A stretch of DNA of 64,000 bases, taken from the NCBI RefSeq assembly GCF_000428785.1, contig NZ_AUAP01000003.1:83079-147078 (forward strand). Reading direction: 5' to 3'. Made by a program: the position numbers and the translations under genes. Positions 1 to 7,611 of the stretch are shown here, piece after piece. A model generated the notes under the pieces. That model worked only from the letters and a program-made list of their open reading frames with translations, was not told the DNA's origin and searched no databases. Within the stretch, counting starts at the first letter, position 1, and each line of letters opens with the position of its first letter. This stretch comes from Conchiformibius kuhniae DSM 17694. GTDB lineage: Bacteria; Pseudomonadota; Gammaproteobacteria; Burkholderiales; Neisseriaceae.

Positions 1-1
1 C

Positions 2-289
2 CGCACCGAGCTGCACACCCACGTTCACGAAAACGGCGTAATGAAAATGCGCGAAGTCAAAGGCGGCATCACCATTCCCGCCAAAGGCAGCGTGGAGTTG
101 AAACCGGGCGGATTGCACATCATGTTTTTTGATTTGAAACAGCCGCTTGAAGCGGGCAAAACCTTTCCGCTCACGCTCAAATACGACAACGGCAGCAGCG
201 AAACCGTTACCGTAAACGTGAAAACAATGCGCGGCACCCGCAAACACGGGCATCACCGGCACGGACACAAACACGAGCATAACCACTAG
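2..289 (+). CDS. PCu(A)C-family periplasmic copper chaperone, 3' part
   Basis: The reading frame is open from the first bases of the window, so the start and signal peptide lie upstream. The visible 95 residues contain the PCu(A)C (DUF461) copper-site pattern: a His-rich turn ELHTHVHENGVMKMR with the paired Met residues, and about 25 residues later GGLHIMFFDL. In this family the conserved His and Met residues bind Cu(I) and hand it to cytochrome oxidase assembly. The last 15 residues are an unusual His-rich tail (HGHHRHGHKHEHNH), which could hold extra metal. The stop codon TAG is shared with the end of repeat A: TA is followed directly by GGGCGTGTCATCA. The family call is firm; the partner is not visible. 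Confidence 0.85.
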   Translation, partial: RTELHTHVHENGVMKMREVKGGITIPAKGSVELKPGGLHIMFFDLKQPLEAGKTFPLTLKYDNGSSETVTVNVKTMRGTRKHGHHRHGHKHEHNH

Positions 290-513
290 GGCGTGTCATC
301 ATTTAAATTTTCCTACTGAAAATCAGTGGAATATTATAAAAACTGACGTCATTCCCGCGAATGCGGAAAGCCAAATTGCTCTTAAACAAGTGCTGGTAAA
401 ACAACAAATTGCGAAGTCAAGCAATGGATTCCCGCCTGCGCGGGCATGACGGCGCAGTATTTTTGCAGTTAATTGATGACGCAAAGTATTTTTGCAGTTA
501 ATTGATGACGCAA
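289..513. repeat. Repeat A, copy 1, with duplicated right end
   Basis: The left end GGGCGTGTCATCATTT starts on the last base of the upstream stop codon and is preceded by TA. Inside are two degenerate dRS3-like palindromes near 349 and 428. The right end (TTAATTGATGACGC) occurs twice because a 29-base unit is repeated perfectly in tandem at 456-484 and 485-513. There is no coding capacity. Confidence 0.75.
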
Positions 514-541
514 ACGAAACACCGCACCGCGCTCTGCCAAC

Positions 542-577
542 GGGGTTGCCAAAAATGATTGGCGACCCCGCTTTTTG
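542..577 (+). terminator. Rho-independent terminator-like hairpin
   Basis: GGGGTTGCCAA and TTGGCGACCCC form an 11-pair stem (one G-U) around a six-base loop, followed by GCTTTTTG. It lies between repeat A copy 1 and the oppA promoter and would end transcription from upstream. Confidence 0.6.
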
Positions 578-586
578 TAAACCCGC

Positions 587-616
587 TTGACACAAGCGTT
601 AAATTTTTTAAAGATA
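587..616 (+). promoter_or_regulatory. Probable promoter of oppA
   Basis: A perfect -35 hexamer TTGACA at 587-592 is followed 17-19 bases later by the weak -10 candidates AAAGAT, AAGATA or AGATAC. The start would be about 30 bases before the oppA ATG. Confidence 0.5.
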
Positions 617-655
617 CGGACTGTTTTCAGCACACATTTCACGAAGGACACCACC

Positions 656-2323
656 ATGCAACACTTCCCGCAAACCGCCAAACCCCTGTTGTTCGCCCTT
701 GCGCTCGCATTCGGACTGGGCGCGTGCGGCGGCGGCGAGCAAAACGCCAAAGCCCCCGCCCCCGCTTCCGGCAACGCCGCCGATGCCAAACCCGCCGACA
801 AACAGGAAATCACCATCAACAACAGCGCCGAACCCGAATCGCTTGACCCGCACAAAGTGTCCGGCGTACCCGAATCCAACCTGCTGCGGCAAATCTTGGT
901 CGGCTTGACCAGCACCGACAACGACGGCAACACCGTTGCCGGCATCGCCGAAAAATGGGAAAGCAGCGACAACAAAGTTTGGACATTCCATCTGCGCGAT
1001 GCCAAATGGAGCAACGGCGACCCCGTTACCGCCGAAGATTTCGTTTACTCCATGCGCCGCCTGACCGACCCCGCCACCGCCTCGCCCTATGCCAGCTATC
1101 TGGCGGACGTGGGCGTGGTGAACGCGCAGGAAGTCATGGACGGCAAAGCCAAACCCGACACGCTCGGCGTGAAAGCCATTGATGCCAAAACCTTGGAAAT
1201 CACCCTGAAAGAACCCGCGCCTTTCTTCCCCGACACCCTGATTCACTCGTCCGTGAAACCCGTCCACAAAGCCACCGTGGAAAAACACGGCGAAAAATGG
1301 ACGCAGCCTGAAAACTTTGTCGGCAACGGCGCGTATCTGCCCAAAGAATGGACGGTAAACGACAAAATCGTCTTGGAACGCAATCCGCAGTATTTTGATG
1401 ATGCGAATACCAAAATCAACCGCGTAACCTTCTTGGTTATCGGGCAGGCGACCACCGACATGGACCGTTTCCGTGCGGGCGAAGTGGACGTTACCTACAA
1501 CGATATTCCCAACCAGCAATTCAAACAAATCAAGCAGGAAATGGGCGAGCAAATGAAAATCGCGCCGTCCCTTTGCACCTATTATTACGAATTTAACCAC
1601 ACCAAAGCACCGTTTGACGATGCGCGTGTACGCAAAGCCCTGTCGCTGGCGTTTGACCGCGAATTGTTTGCCGAAAAAGTGGTCGGTCGCGGCGAAACGC
1701 CCGCTTACCAGTACACGCCCACCGCCACGCAGGGCATGAAAAACTACGAACCCGAATGGAAATCGTGGGACAAAGCCAAGCGCATTGAAGAAGCGAAAAA
1801 ACTGTTGGCGGAAGCGGGTTACAGCGAAAGCAAGCCTTTGAAATTCGAGCTGTTGTACAACACCAGCGAAAACCACAAAACCAATGCGGTTGCCGCCGCG
1901 CAAATGTGGAAAGAGGCTTTGGGCTTTGTGGACGTAACCCTGAACAATCAGGAATGGAAAACCTATTTGGACACCCGCCGCAACCAAAAACACCAAATGT
2001 CGCGCGGCGGCTGGTGCGCCGACTACAACGAAGCGTCCACGTTCCTGAATACGTTTAAATCCAACAGTTCCAGCAATTACGGCAAATACCAAAGCGCGGA
2101 ATTTGACGGTTTGCTGGCGAAAACGCTGGGCGGCGACGTTTCCCCCGAACAGCGCGGCGAGCTGTACCGTCAGGCGGAAGCGGTGTTGGACAAAGATGCG
2201 GCGACGATTTTTGCTTACCACTATATTTCGCCGCGTTTGGTGAAACCGTATGTGGTCGGCTATTCGGGCAAAGACCCGATGGACAATTACCAAGTGAAAA
2301 ACTGGTCGATTGCCGCGCACTAA
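656..2323 (+). CDS. oppA: Peptide ABC transporter substrate-binding lipoprotein
   Basis: A 555-residue extracytoplasmic solute-binding protein of the SBP_bac_5 (OppA/DppA) family, close to the length of E. coli OppA. The start at 656 is chosen because AAGGA lies seven bases upstream and it opens a lipoprotein signal with lipobox LGAC (Cys24); the frame is open further upstream without a better site. The mature protein has the family opening ITINNSAEPESLDPHK and later RKALSLAFDRE. It should be tethered to the periplasmic face of the inner membrane and deliver oligopeptides to the OppB permease encoded next. No oppC, oppD or oppF is in the window, so partners must be elsewhere. Confidence 0.92.
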   Translation: MQHFPQTAKPLLFALALAFGLGACGGGEQNAKAPAPASGNAADAKPADKQEITINNSAEPESLDPHKVSGVPESNLLRQILVGLTSTDNDGNTVAGIAEKWESSDNKVWTFHLRDAKWSNGDPVTAEDFVYSMRRLTDPATASPYASYLADVGVVNAQEVMDGKAKPDTLGVKAIDAKTLEITLKEPAPFFPDTLIHSSVKPVHKATVEKHGEKWTQPENFVGNGAYLPKEWTVNDKIVLERNPQYFDDANTKINRVTFLVIGQATTDMDRFRAGEVDVTYNDIPNQQFKQIKQEMGEQMKIAPSLCTYYYEFNHTKAPFDDARVRKALSLAFDRELFAEKVVGRGETPAYQYTPTATQGMKNYEPEWKSWDKAKRIEEAKKLLAEAGYSESKPLKFELLYNTSENHKTNAVAAAQMWKEALGFVDVTLNNQEWKTYLDTRRNQKHQMSRGGWCADYNEASTFLNTFKSNSSSNYGKYQSAEFDGLLAKTLGGDVSPEQRGELYRQAEAVLDKDAATIFAYHYISPRLVKPYVVGYSGKDPMDNYQVKNWSIAAH

Positions 2324-2340
2324 TCCGTTTCAGGCAGCTT

Positions 2341-2362
2341 GAGATGGTGTAAACACCATCTC
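2341..2362. repeat. Perfect 22-base palindrome after oppA
   Basis: Ten bases GAGATGGTGT, two A, then the exact reverse complement. It begins 18 bases after the oppA stop. There is no T-run, so it is more likely an mRNA-stabilising hairpin or the edge of a repeat than a terminator. Confidence 0.6.
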
Positions 2363-2370
2363 GCGCCGTC

Positions 2371-2468
2371 ATTCCCGCGCAGGCGGGAATCCATGTGTCG
2401 GCTTGGCAAGTCTTGGCTTAAACAATGATTGCTGGCAGTCCGATTTGGATTCCCGCCTGCGCGGGAAT
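2371..2468. repeat. Pair of dRS3-like repeats between oppA and oppB
   Basis: ATTCCC-N8-GGGAAT occurs at 2371-2390 and again at 2449-2468, separated by 58 bases that resemble the interior of repeat A. The terminal inverted repeats of family A are missing. The arrangement matches the dRS3-flanked mosaic elements of Neisseria intergenic DNA. Confidence 0.75.
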
Positions 2469-2487
2469 GACGGTTGTTTGGGTTTTC

Positions 2488-2499
2488 AGGCTGCCTGAA
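2488..2499 (+). repeat. DNA uptake sequence AGGCTGCCTGAA
   Basis: Exact 12-base match to the Simonsiella-type uptake dialect, with a weaker opposite copy (TTCAGGCAGCTT) at 2329-2340 just after the oppA stop. Confidence 0.85.
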
Positions 2500-2531
2500 A
2501 CGTAAAACCATGATATCTCAAAGGGATTTTT

Positions 2532-3452
2532 ATGCTGAAACTGATTTTGCGGCGGCTGTTGGAAGCCGTGCCGACTTTGCTGGTGCTGATTACCGTATCG
2601 TTTTTCATGATGCGGCTGGCGCCGGGCAGCCCGTTTACCGGCGAGCGCAACCTGCCGCCGGCGGTGTTGGCGAACATTGAAGCCAAATACCATCTGAACG
2701 ACCCGATGTGGTTGCAATATCTGAATTATCTCAAGCAATTAGCAATGGGCGATTTCGGGCCTTCGTTCAAATACAAAGACCACAGCGTAAACGAACTGTT
2801 GGCGCAAGCCCTGCCCGTGTCGGTGGAAATCGGGCTGTATGCCTTTGTGATTGCGCTGGTGTTGGGGGTAACGCTGGGCGTGATTGCCGCCTTGAAGCAA
2901 AACTCCGCCACCGATTACACGCTGATGACGCTGGCGATGACGGGCGTGGTCGTGCCCAGTTTTGTGAAAGCGCCTTTGATGGTGCTGCTGTTTGCGGTTA
3001 CGCTGAAATGGTTTCCCGCCGGCGGCTGGAACAACGGCGCATTGATGAATTTGGTTTTGCCGGTGAGTGCTTTATCCATGGCGTATGTGGCGAGCATTTC
3101 GCGGATTATGCGCGGCTCGATGATTGAAGTGATGAACAGTCCTTTTGTGCGCACCGCCCGCGCCAAAGGTTTGTCCACGCGCTATATCGTGTTGAAACAC
3201 GCGCTGCGTCCCGCTCTGCTGCCGGTGATTTCGTATTTGGGGCCGGCGTTTGTCGGCATCATTACCGGTTCCATCGTGATTGAAACCATTTTCGGCCTGC
3301 CCGGTATCGGACAATTATTTGTCAATGGTGCGTTGAACCGCGATTACGGCATGGTGTTGAGCCTGACCATTTTGGTGGGCGTGCTGACGATTGTGTTTAA
3401 TGCGGTGGTGGATATTTTGTATGCCGTGATTGACCCGAAAATCCGTTATTAA
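2532..3452 (+). CDS. oppB: Peptide ABC transporter permease
   Basis: A 306-residue integral membrane protein of the OppB/DppB type. It has the typical N-terminal helix with RRLLEAVPTLLVLITVSFF, a periplasmic segment, then five further hydrophobic segments. The EAA-like cytoplasmic loop RTARAKGLSTRYIVLKHALR (about residues 215-234) is the contact site for the ATPase, and IETIFGLPGIGQL follows as usual. AAGGGA precedes the ATG. The dRS3 pair and a DNA uptake sequence separate it from oppA. Family members normally pair with OppC, but the next gene is unrelated and a terminator follows. Confidence 0.92.
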   Translation: MLKLILRRLLEAVPTLLVLITVSFFMMRLAPGSPFTGERNLPPAVLANIEAKYHLNDPMWLQYLNYLKQLAMGDFGPSFKYKDHSVNELLAQALPVSVEIGLYAFVIALVLGVTLGVIAALKQNSATDYTLMTLAMTGVVVPSFVKAPLMVLLFAVTLKWFPAGGWNNGALMNLVLPVSALSMAYVASISRIMRGSMIEVMNSPFVRTARAKGLSTRYIVLKHALRPALLPVISYLGPAFVGIITGSIVIETIFGLPGIGQLFVNGALNRDYGMVLSLTILVGVLTIVFNAVVDILYAVIDPKIRY

Positions 3453-3472
3453 GCTGTCTTTATTTGGCTGAC

Positions 3473-3496
3473 AATCCCGCTTCGGCGGGATTTTTG
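3473..3496 (+). terminator. Terminator after oppB
   Basis: AATCCCGC, loop TTC, GGCGGGATT, then TTTG. It lies 20 bases after the oppB stop and isolates the oppAB unit from the M16 gene. Confidence 0.8.
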
Positions 3497-3538
3497 TTAT
3501 ACTCGCTCGCTTGTCTGACCGTGTTGCGGAGAAATGCC

Positions 3539-4867
3539 GTGCGCCCGATTGCGTTGAAAAAATGGTTTGTTTTGGTTTGGCTGTGCGCGGTGTCTGCTGC
3601 CCATGCCCTTGACGTGCAGCGTTGGCGCACCGCAGACGGGGCGCAGGTGCTGCTGGTGGAGCGGCGCGAATTGCCGATGGTGGATGTGGCGGTGCTGTTT
3701 CAGGGCGCGGGTTCGGCTGCCGACCCCGAAGGCAAAGACAACACCGCGTCTGCCGCCGCATCGATGCTGCTGCTGGGCAACCGCGAGTGGGACGAGGAGC
3801 AGATTTCAGAGAAAATCAATGATTTGGGTGCGAATATGTCGGGGGGCGCAACCACCGAATACGCACTGTTCGGCTTCCGCAGCCTGAGCAAACCCGAAGT
3901 TTTGACCGCCGCCGGCGAAGTGTTCAAACGCTCGCTTGCCGCGCCGCGCTACGATGCGAAAGTGCTGCAACGCGTGAAAGACCGCGCCGCCCTGTCTTTG
4001 CAGCAAAGCGAAAGCTATCCGGGCTTTCTTGCCGACCGCGCTTTGACACGCCTGAACTATCCCGACCACCCCTACGGCAAAGCCGCACGGCAAACGGTGG
4101 CGAAAATCCAAGCGGTACAAACCGATGACCTGCACCGTTTCCACCGCAGCCATTACGCCCGCAACAACGCGGTGGTGGCGGTGGTGGGCGACATCGGGCG
4201 TGAAGACGCGGCGCGGTTGGCAGACGGCATTTTGGCGGTGCTGCCCGCCCGCGCCGCCCAAGACGGCAGCATCGCCCCCGTGCGCGTAAAAGGCGGACAA
4301 TTCAAGCACATTCCCTTTCCGCACAACCAACAAGCCCTGATTCACATCGGCTTGCCCGTGCTGAAAGCAGACGACCCCGATTATTTCGCCATGCTGGTGG
4401 GCAACTACATTCTCGGCGGCGGCGGCTTCGACAGCCGCCTGATGAAAGTGCTGCGCGACCGGCACGGCTACACCTACGGCGCGGGCAGCACCTTGTCGGC
4501 AAAACGGCAGGCAGGGCCGTTTGAAATCGCCTTTGCCACCGAGCGCAAAAACGGACGTGCCGCATTGGCGGCGGCGCAGCAAGTATTGCGCGACTTTGTT
4601 GCCAACGGCCCCGATGTGGACGAACTGACCCAAGCCAAAGCCTACATCACCGGCAGCTTTCCCCTGCGTTTCGACACCAACGGCAAACTGATTGCCAACC
4701 TGATTGCCGCCGCCTACTACAACCGTCCCGATGACTGGTTCGACACCTACAACCAAAAAATCAACGCCCTCACCGCCGCCGACATCAAACGCGCTTGGCA
4801 AAAACACATCCGCCCCGAACAAATGAACGTGGTGGTGGTGGGCGGTGAAAAAGCGGGCGAATTTTAA
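3539..4867 (+). CDS. M16-family peptidase homologue lacking the zinc site
   Basis: A 442-residue, probably periplasmic protein. The start is GTG at 3539, with GGAGA about seven bases upstream, opening a signal peptide (WFVLVWLCAVSAAHA, cut near residue 23). The M16 fold is recognisable from the GGGGFDSRLMKVLRDRHGYT region, which carries the Arg/Tyr pair of this family. The catalytic HxxEH motif is absent: its place is taken by NTASAAASMLLLG. Such proteins usually form a heterodimer with a catalytic M16 partner encoded next door, but none is here. The gene is flanked by a terminator upstream and repeat B downstream, so it is alone. It is an inactive subunit by sequence; the function is unknown. 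Confidence 0.85.
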   Translation: MRPIALKKWFVLVWLCAVSAAHALDVQRWRTADGAQVLLVERRELPMVDVAVLFQGAGSAADPEGKDNTASAAASMLLLGNREWDEEQISEKINDLGANMSGGATTEYALFGFRSLSKPEVLTAAGEVFKRSLAAPRYDAKVLQRVKDRAALSLQQSESYPGFLADRALTRLNYPDHPYGKAARQTVAKIQAVQTDDLHRFHRSHYARNNAVVAVVGDIGREDAARLADGILAVLPARAAQDGSIAPVRVKGGQFKHIPFPHNQQALIHIGLPVLKADDPDYFAMLVGNYILGGGGFDSRLMKVLRDRHGYTYGAGSTLSAKRQAGPFEIAFATERKNGRAALAAAQQVLRDFVANGPDVDELTQAKAYITGSFPLRFDTNGKLIANLIAAAYYNRPDDWFDTYNQKINALTAADIKRAWQKHIRPEQMNVVVVGGEKAGEF

Positions 4868-4868
4868 A

Positions 4869-5001
4869 TTTCAACGCACAGGGCTGCACATCAAGCACAG
4901 CCCCATGCCTTGCCCCGATTCGGACGGGCTTGCGCCCCACCCGAAGCAACAACGATTTTACCGCCGTAAACGGCGGGGCTTCAAACCGAAAAGAAATTTT
5001 G
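4869..5001 (+). repeat. Repeat B, copy 1 (leader of creA)
   Basis: About 133 bases opening TTTCAACGCACAGGGCTGCA, with the GC hairpin CCGCCG/CGGCGG near the 3' end, then TCAAACCG and a purine-rich AAAAGAAATTTTG directly before the creA ATG. It is the same element as 9956-10090 and 25036-25170. Its 3' end supplies the ribosome-binding region of the gene. Confidence 0.85.
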
Positions 5002-5556
5002 ATGACAAATACCATGAAAAACAGCATGATTTGTGCGGGCTTTGCCCTGCTGCTCGCCGCTTGCGGCAAAAACACCGACACCATCGGCAAAGCCGACACC
5101 GTATTCAACCTGCTGGGCAAAAACGATCGCATCGAAATCGAAGCCTTTGACGACCCCGATGTCAAAGGCGTGGCGTGCTACCTTTCCTATGCCAAAAAAG
5201 GCGGCTTGAAAGAAACCGTAAACTTGGAAGAAGACGTCAGCGACTTTTCCGTGTCCTGCACCCAAACCACCCCCCACATCGAATACAACGAAAAAACCGT
5301 TGCCAAACCCGCCAAAGTATTCAAGCGCAGCGCCAGCTTTGCCTTCAAAACCATGCAGATTATCCGCTACTACGATGACAAGCGCAAAGTATTCAGCTAC
5401 TTGGTGTACAGCGACCGCATCATTCAAGGCTCGCCGAAAAACTCCGTCAGCGCCGTTTCCTGCCACGAAGGCGTACCCGCCGACGCACGCGCCGCCGAAG
5501 GGCGCACCGGCGTCAAAATCATCGGCAGTTGCGTGATTGAAGGAGCGGCACCATGA
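5002..5556 (+). CDS. creA: CreA-family lipoprotein
   Basis: A 184-residue protein of the CreA family, recognised by VFNLLGKNDRIEIEAFDDPD, the CYLSYAKKGG segment and YSDRIIQGSPKNSVSAV. A signal ending LLAAC at about Cys20 predicts lipidation; E. coli CreA is a small periplasmic protein of unknown function. The start at 5002 follows repeat B, and an internal ATG at 5014 is an alternative. Frames upstream are open through the repeat, so automatic annotation may extend the start wrongly. The stop overlaps the hisI start, so it is the first gene of a tightly coupled run. Confidence 0.85.
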   Translation: MTNTMKNSMICAGFALLLAACGKNTDTIGKADTVFNLLGKNDRIEIEAFDDPDVKGVACYLSYAKKGGLKETVNLEEDVSDFSVSCTQTTPHIEYNEKTVAKPAKVFKRSASFAFKTMQIIRYYDDKRKVFSYLVYSDRIIQGSPKNSVSAVSCHEGVPADARAAEGRTGVKIIGSCVIEGAAP

Positions 5557-5936
5557 CGGCACTCACCGACGCGGTCAAATGGAATGCGGACGGCTTGGTG
5601 TGTGCCGTTGCCCAAGACCACATCAGCAAACAGGTTTTGATGGTGGCGTGGATGAATGCCGAAGCCCTGCGCCGCACCGTGGAAACGGGTTTTGCCCACT
5701 ACTACAGCCGTTCCCGTCAAACGCAGTGGAAAAAAGGCGAACAATCCGGACACCTGCAAAAAGTCCGCGCCCTGCATTTGGACTGCGACGGCGATGCGCT
5801 GGTGCTGCTGATTGAACAAAGCGGCGGCATCGCCTGCCACACCGGACGCGCCACCTGCTTTTACCGCGAATGGGACGGCACGGCATGGCAAACCCGTTTG
5901 CCCGTGTTGAAAACCGAACAGGAAATCTACCGATGA
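5553..5936 (+). CDS. hisI: Phosphoribosyl-AMP cyclohydrolase
   Basis: A 127-residue single-domain HisI. It opens the adenine ring of phosphoribosyl-AMP in the third step of histidine biosynthesis. Visible motifs are VLMVAWMNAEAL near residue 30, the YYSRSRQTQWKKGEQSGH block, and the metal-binding CDGD and GIACHTGRATCFYR. The ATG overlaps the creA stop (ATGA) and its own stop overlaps the hisE start, indicating translational coupling. It is separate from HisE, as in many beta-proteobacteria. Confidence 0.95.
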   Translation: MTALTDAVKWNADGLVCAVAQDHISKQVLMVAWMNAEALRRTVETGFAHYYSRSRQTQWKKGEQSGHLQKVRALHLDCDGDALVLLIEQSGGIACHTGRATCFYREWDGTAWQTRLPVLKTEQEIYR

Positions 5937-6253
5937 ACGACATTCTGCCCGCCTTGGCGGACATGCTGGAACAGCGCCGCAGCGCCGATGCCGCCACTTC
6001 CTACACCGCCAAGCTGCTGCAAGGCGACACCGAAAAAATCCTGAAAAAAATCATCGAAGAAGCGGGCGAAGTGCTGATGGCGGCGAAAGACGGCGACCGC
6101 GAACATTTGGTGTACGAAACCGCCGATTTGTGGTTTCACAGCATGATATTGCTGGCACAACAAGGCATTCGCGTGGAAAACGTGCTGGCGGAGCTGGCGC
6201 GGCGGCAGGGCGTATCGGGTTTGGCGGAAAAAGCGGCGCGGCAACCAAGCTGA
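5933..6253 (+). CDS. hisE: Phosphoribosyl-ATP pyrophosphatase
   Basis: A 106-residue MazG-like all-alpha enzyme that hydrolyses phosphoribosyl-ATP to phosphoribosyl-AMP, the substrate of HisI. The family core KIIEEAGEVLMAAKDGD with YETADLWFHSMI holds the acidic metal-binding residues. The start at 5933 (ATGA overlap with hisI) gives the normal length; a longer open frame from 5870 is ignored. The other his genes are outside the window. Confidence 0.95.
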   Translation: MNDILPALADMLEQRRSADAATSYTAKLLQGDTEKILKKIIEEAGEVLMAAKDGDREHLVYETADLWFHSMILLAQQGIRVENVLAELARRQGVSGLAEKAARQPS

Positions 6254-6435
6254 TGCTGCTGAAAATCCTGTTTTTTTCCGCATTGGCGGCGGGCGTGTGC
6301 GCCATTGTCCGCCAAGCGCGTTGGCGCGGCGGTTTGCAGCGACTGCACCAAAACGTGCGTACCCTTGCCCGAACCTTGCTGCTGCTGGCGTTGTGCCTGC
6401 TGGTTTACCGCCTGTTTTTTGGAGAATCGCCATGA
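6253..6435 (+). CDS. Small two-helix membrane protein, unknown
   Basis: A 60-residue protein with two hydrophobic segments (about residues 2-18 and 38-55) joined by a basic loop, which predicts a hairpin in the inner membrane. Its ATG overlaps the hisE stop (TGATG) and its stop overlaps the next start (ATGA), so it is translated as part of the hisI-hisE-glycosyltransferase run. I do not recognise a family. The coupling at both ends supports it as a real gene. Confidence 0.65.
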   Translation: MLLKILFFSALAAGVCAIVRQARWRGGLQRLHQNVRTLARTLLLLALCLLVYRLFFGESP

Positions 6436-7196
6436 GCCGAGCCGCTTTGCCCGTCAGTGCCACCGTTTTGACCAAAAACGCCGAACGCCATTTGGCGCGT
6501 TGCTTGGACGCGCTGCGCGGCATCGACCAAGTCGTCGTGTTGGACAACGGCTCGCACGATGCCACCCTCGCCATTGCCCGACAATATGCCAACGTCGTGA
6601 TTGTCGAGCATGAATTTGTCGGCTTTGGCGCACTGAAAAACTTGGCGGCACAACACGCCCGCCACGATTGGATTCTCAACATCGACAGCGACGAAGTCAT
6701 TTCTGATGCGCTGGCACAATCGTTGGCACGGGCGGATTTTGCCGACCCTGCCGCCGTGTACGGCGTGTGCCGTTTGAATCATTATCGCGGTCGCGCCATT
6801 CGCGGCTGCGGCTGGTATCCCGACATCGTGCCGCGCCTGTACCACCGCCGCCACACCGCATTCAGCGATGCCGCCGTCCACGAACGCATCATCATGCGCC
6901 CCGACAGCCGCAGCGTGGTGCTGGCGGGCGATTTGCTGCATTATTCCTACGAAGGCGGCGCGGCGGAGCTGATTGCCAAAATGCAGTTTTACACCGATTT
7001 GTACGCCCGCGAACACGCCGGCAAAAAATCCGCCACCACCGCCCAAGCCGCAGCACACGGGCTGTTTGCCTTTATCAAGAGCTATGTTTTCAAAAAAGGT
7101 TTTCTGTATGGCGGCGACGGCTGGGTGATTGCCACTTCCATTGCCGCCAATTCCTATTACAAATACATCAAGCTCAAAGAAGCCAACAAACCATAA
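6432..7196 (+). CDS. Family 2 glycosyltransferase, LgtF/WaaE type
   Basis: A 254-residue GT-A glycosyltransferase. The N-terminal pattern ATVLTKNAERHLARCLDAL, then VVLDNGSHDAT and the nucleotide/metal DxD-like NIDSDE (about residues 82-87) are typical. The middle part GWYPDIVPRLYHRR and LLHYSYEG match the WaaE/KdtX/LgtF group, which adds the first glucose to heptose I of the LPS or LOS inner core. The substrate is inferred from that group. The start at 6432 overlaps the preceding stop. The basic C-terminus suggests peripheral membrane attachment. Confidence 0.8.
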   Translation: MSRAALPVSATVLTKNAERHLARCLDALRGIDQVVVLDNGSHDATLAIARQYANVVIVEHEFVGFGALKNLAAQHARHDWILNIDSDEVISDALAQSLARADFADPAAVYGVCRLNHYRGRAIRGCGWYPDIVPRLYHRRHTAFSDAAVHERIIMRPDSRSVVLAGDLLHYSYEGGAAELIAKMQFYTDLYAREHAGKKSATTAQAAAHGLFAFIKSYVFKKGFLYGGDGWVIATSIAANSYYKYIKLKEANKP

Positions 7197-7284
7197 TCGC
7201 GGAAAAAGCTGGCACTTTGCACGGGGTTTCGATACAATAACGGTATGGATTTTTCCCTGTTCAGCTTAATGAAAGGCTTTTGAT

Positions 7285-7518
7285 ATGTTTCCCGAATACC
7301 GTCATTTGATTACCGAATTGAAAAACAAAGACGCGCATTTCACCCGCTTGTTCAACGAGCATAACGAATTGGACGACCAAATCACCCGTTTGGAAAAAGA
7401 CCCCGTTACCGGCTCTTCTGCCGAATCGGAAATTCATGAATTGAAAGTAAAAAAACTGGCGTTAAAAGACGAATTGTATGTGATTTTGAAACGCGCTGCC
7501 GATGAGGCAGAACAATAA
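7285..7518 (+). CDS. DUF465 (YdcH-type) coiled-coil protein
   Basis: A 77-residue cytoplasmic protein with the DUF465 pattern: FPEYRHLITELKNKDAHF, FNEHNELDDQITRLE, then KVKKLALKDELYVILKRA. Most of its length is predicted as two antiparallel helices. AAAGG precedes the ATG at 7285. The family is widespread in proteobacteria and has no agreed function. It appears to be a single-gene unit, with a terminator 24 bases after the stop. Confidence 0.88.
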   Translation: MFPEYRHLITELKNKDAHFTRLFNEHNELDDQITRLEKDPVTGSSAESEIHELKVKKLALKDELYVILKRAADEAEQ

Positions 7519-7541
7519 GCCGTTGTTTAAACGCAAATGCG

Positions 7542-7575
7542 AACACCCGCCCATGTCGAACGGCGGGTGTTTCGC
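7542..7575 (+). terminator. Terminator after the DUF465 gene
   Basis: AACACCCGCC and GGCGGGTGTT form a 10-pair stem around an 11-base loop, followed by TCGCTT. The T-run is weak. Confidence 0.65.
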
Positions 7576-7611
7576 TTGATTAACGGCATATGAAAGCATG
7601 TGAAAGGAATT

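Noticed and set aside
608..2320. 570-residue open frame on the minus strand inside oppA
   Set aside because: It is antisense to a well-supported gene, has no family-like sequence or ribosome-binding site, and reflects high GC codon bias. The same applies to long antisense frames at 10489-11988, 31053-32246, 47566-49257, 52241-54055 and 60880-62820.
7210..7238. Sigma-54 or sigma-70 promoter before the DUF465 gene (TGGCAC ... TACAAT)
   Set aside because: The sigma-54 spacing is wrong and the sigma-70 -35 match is too poor to support.
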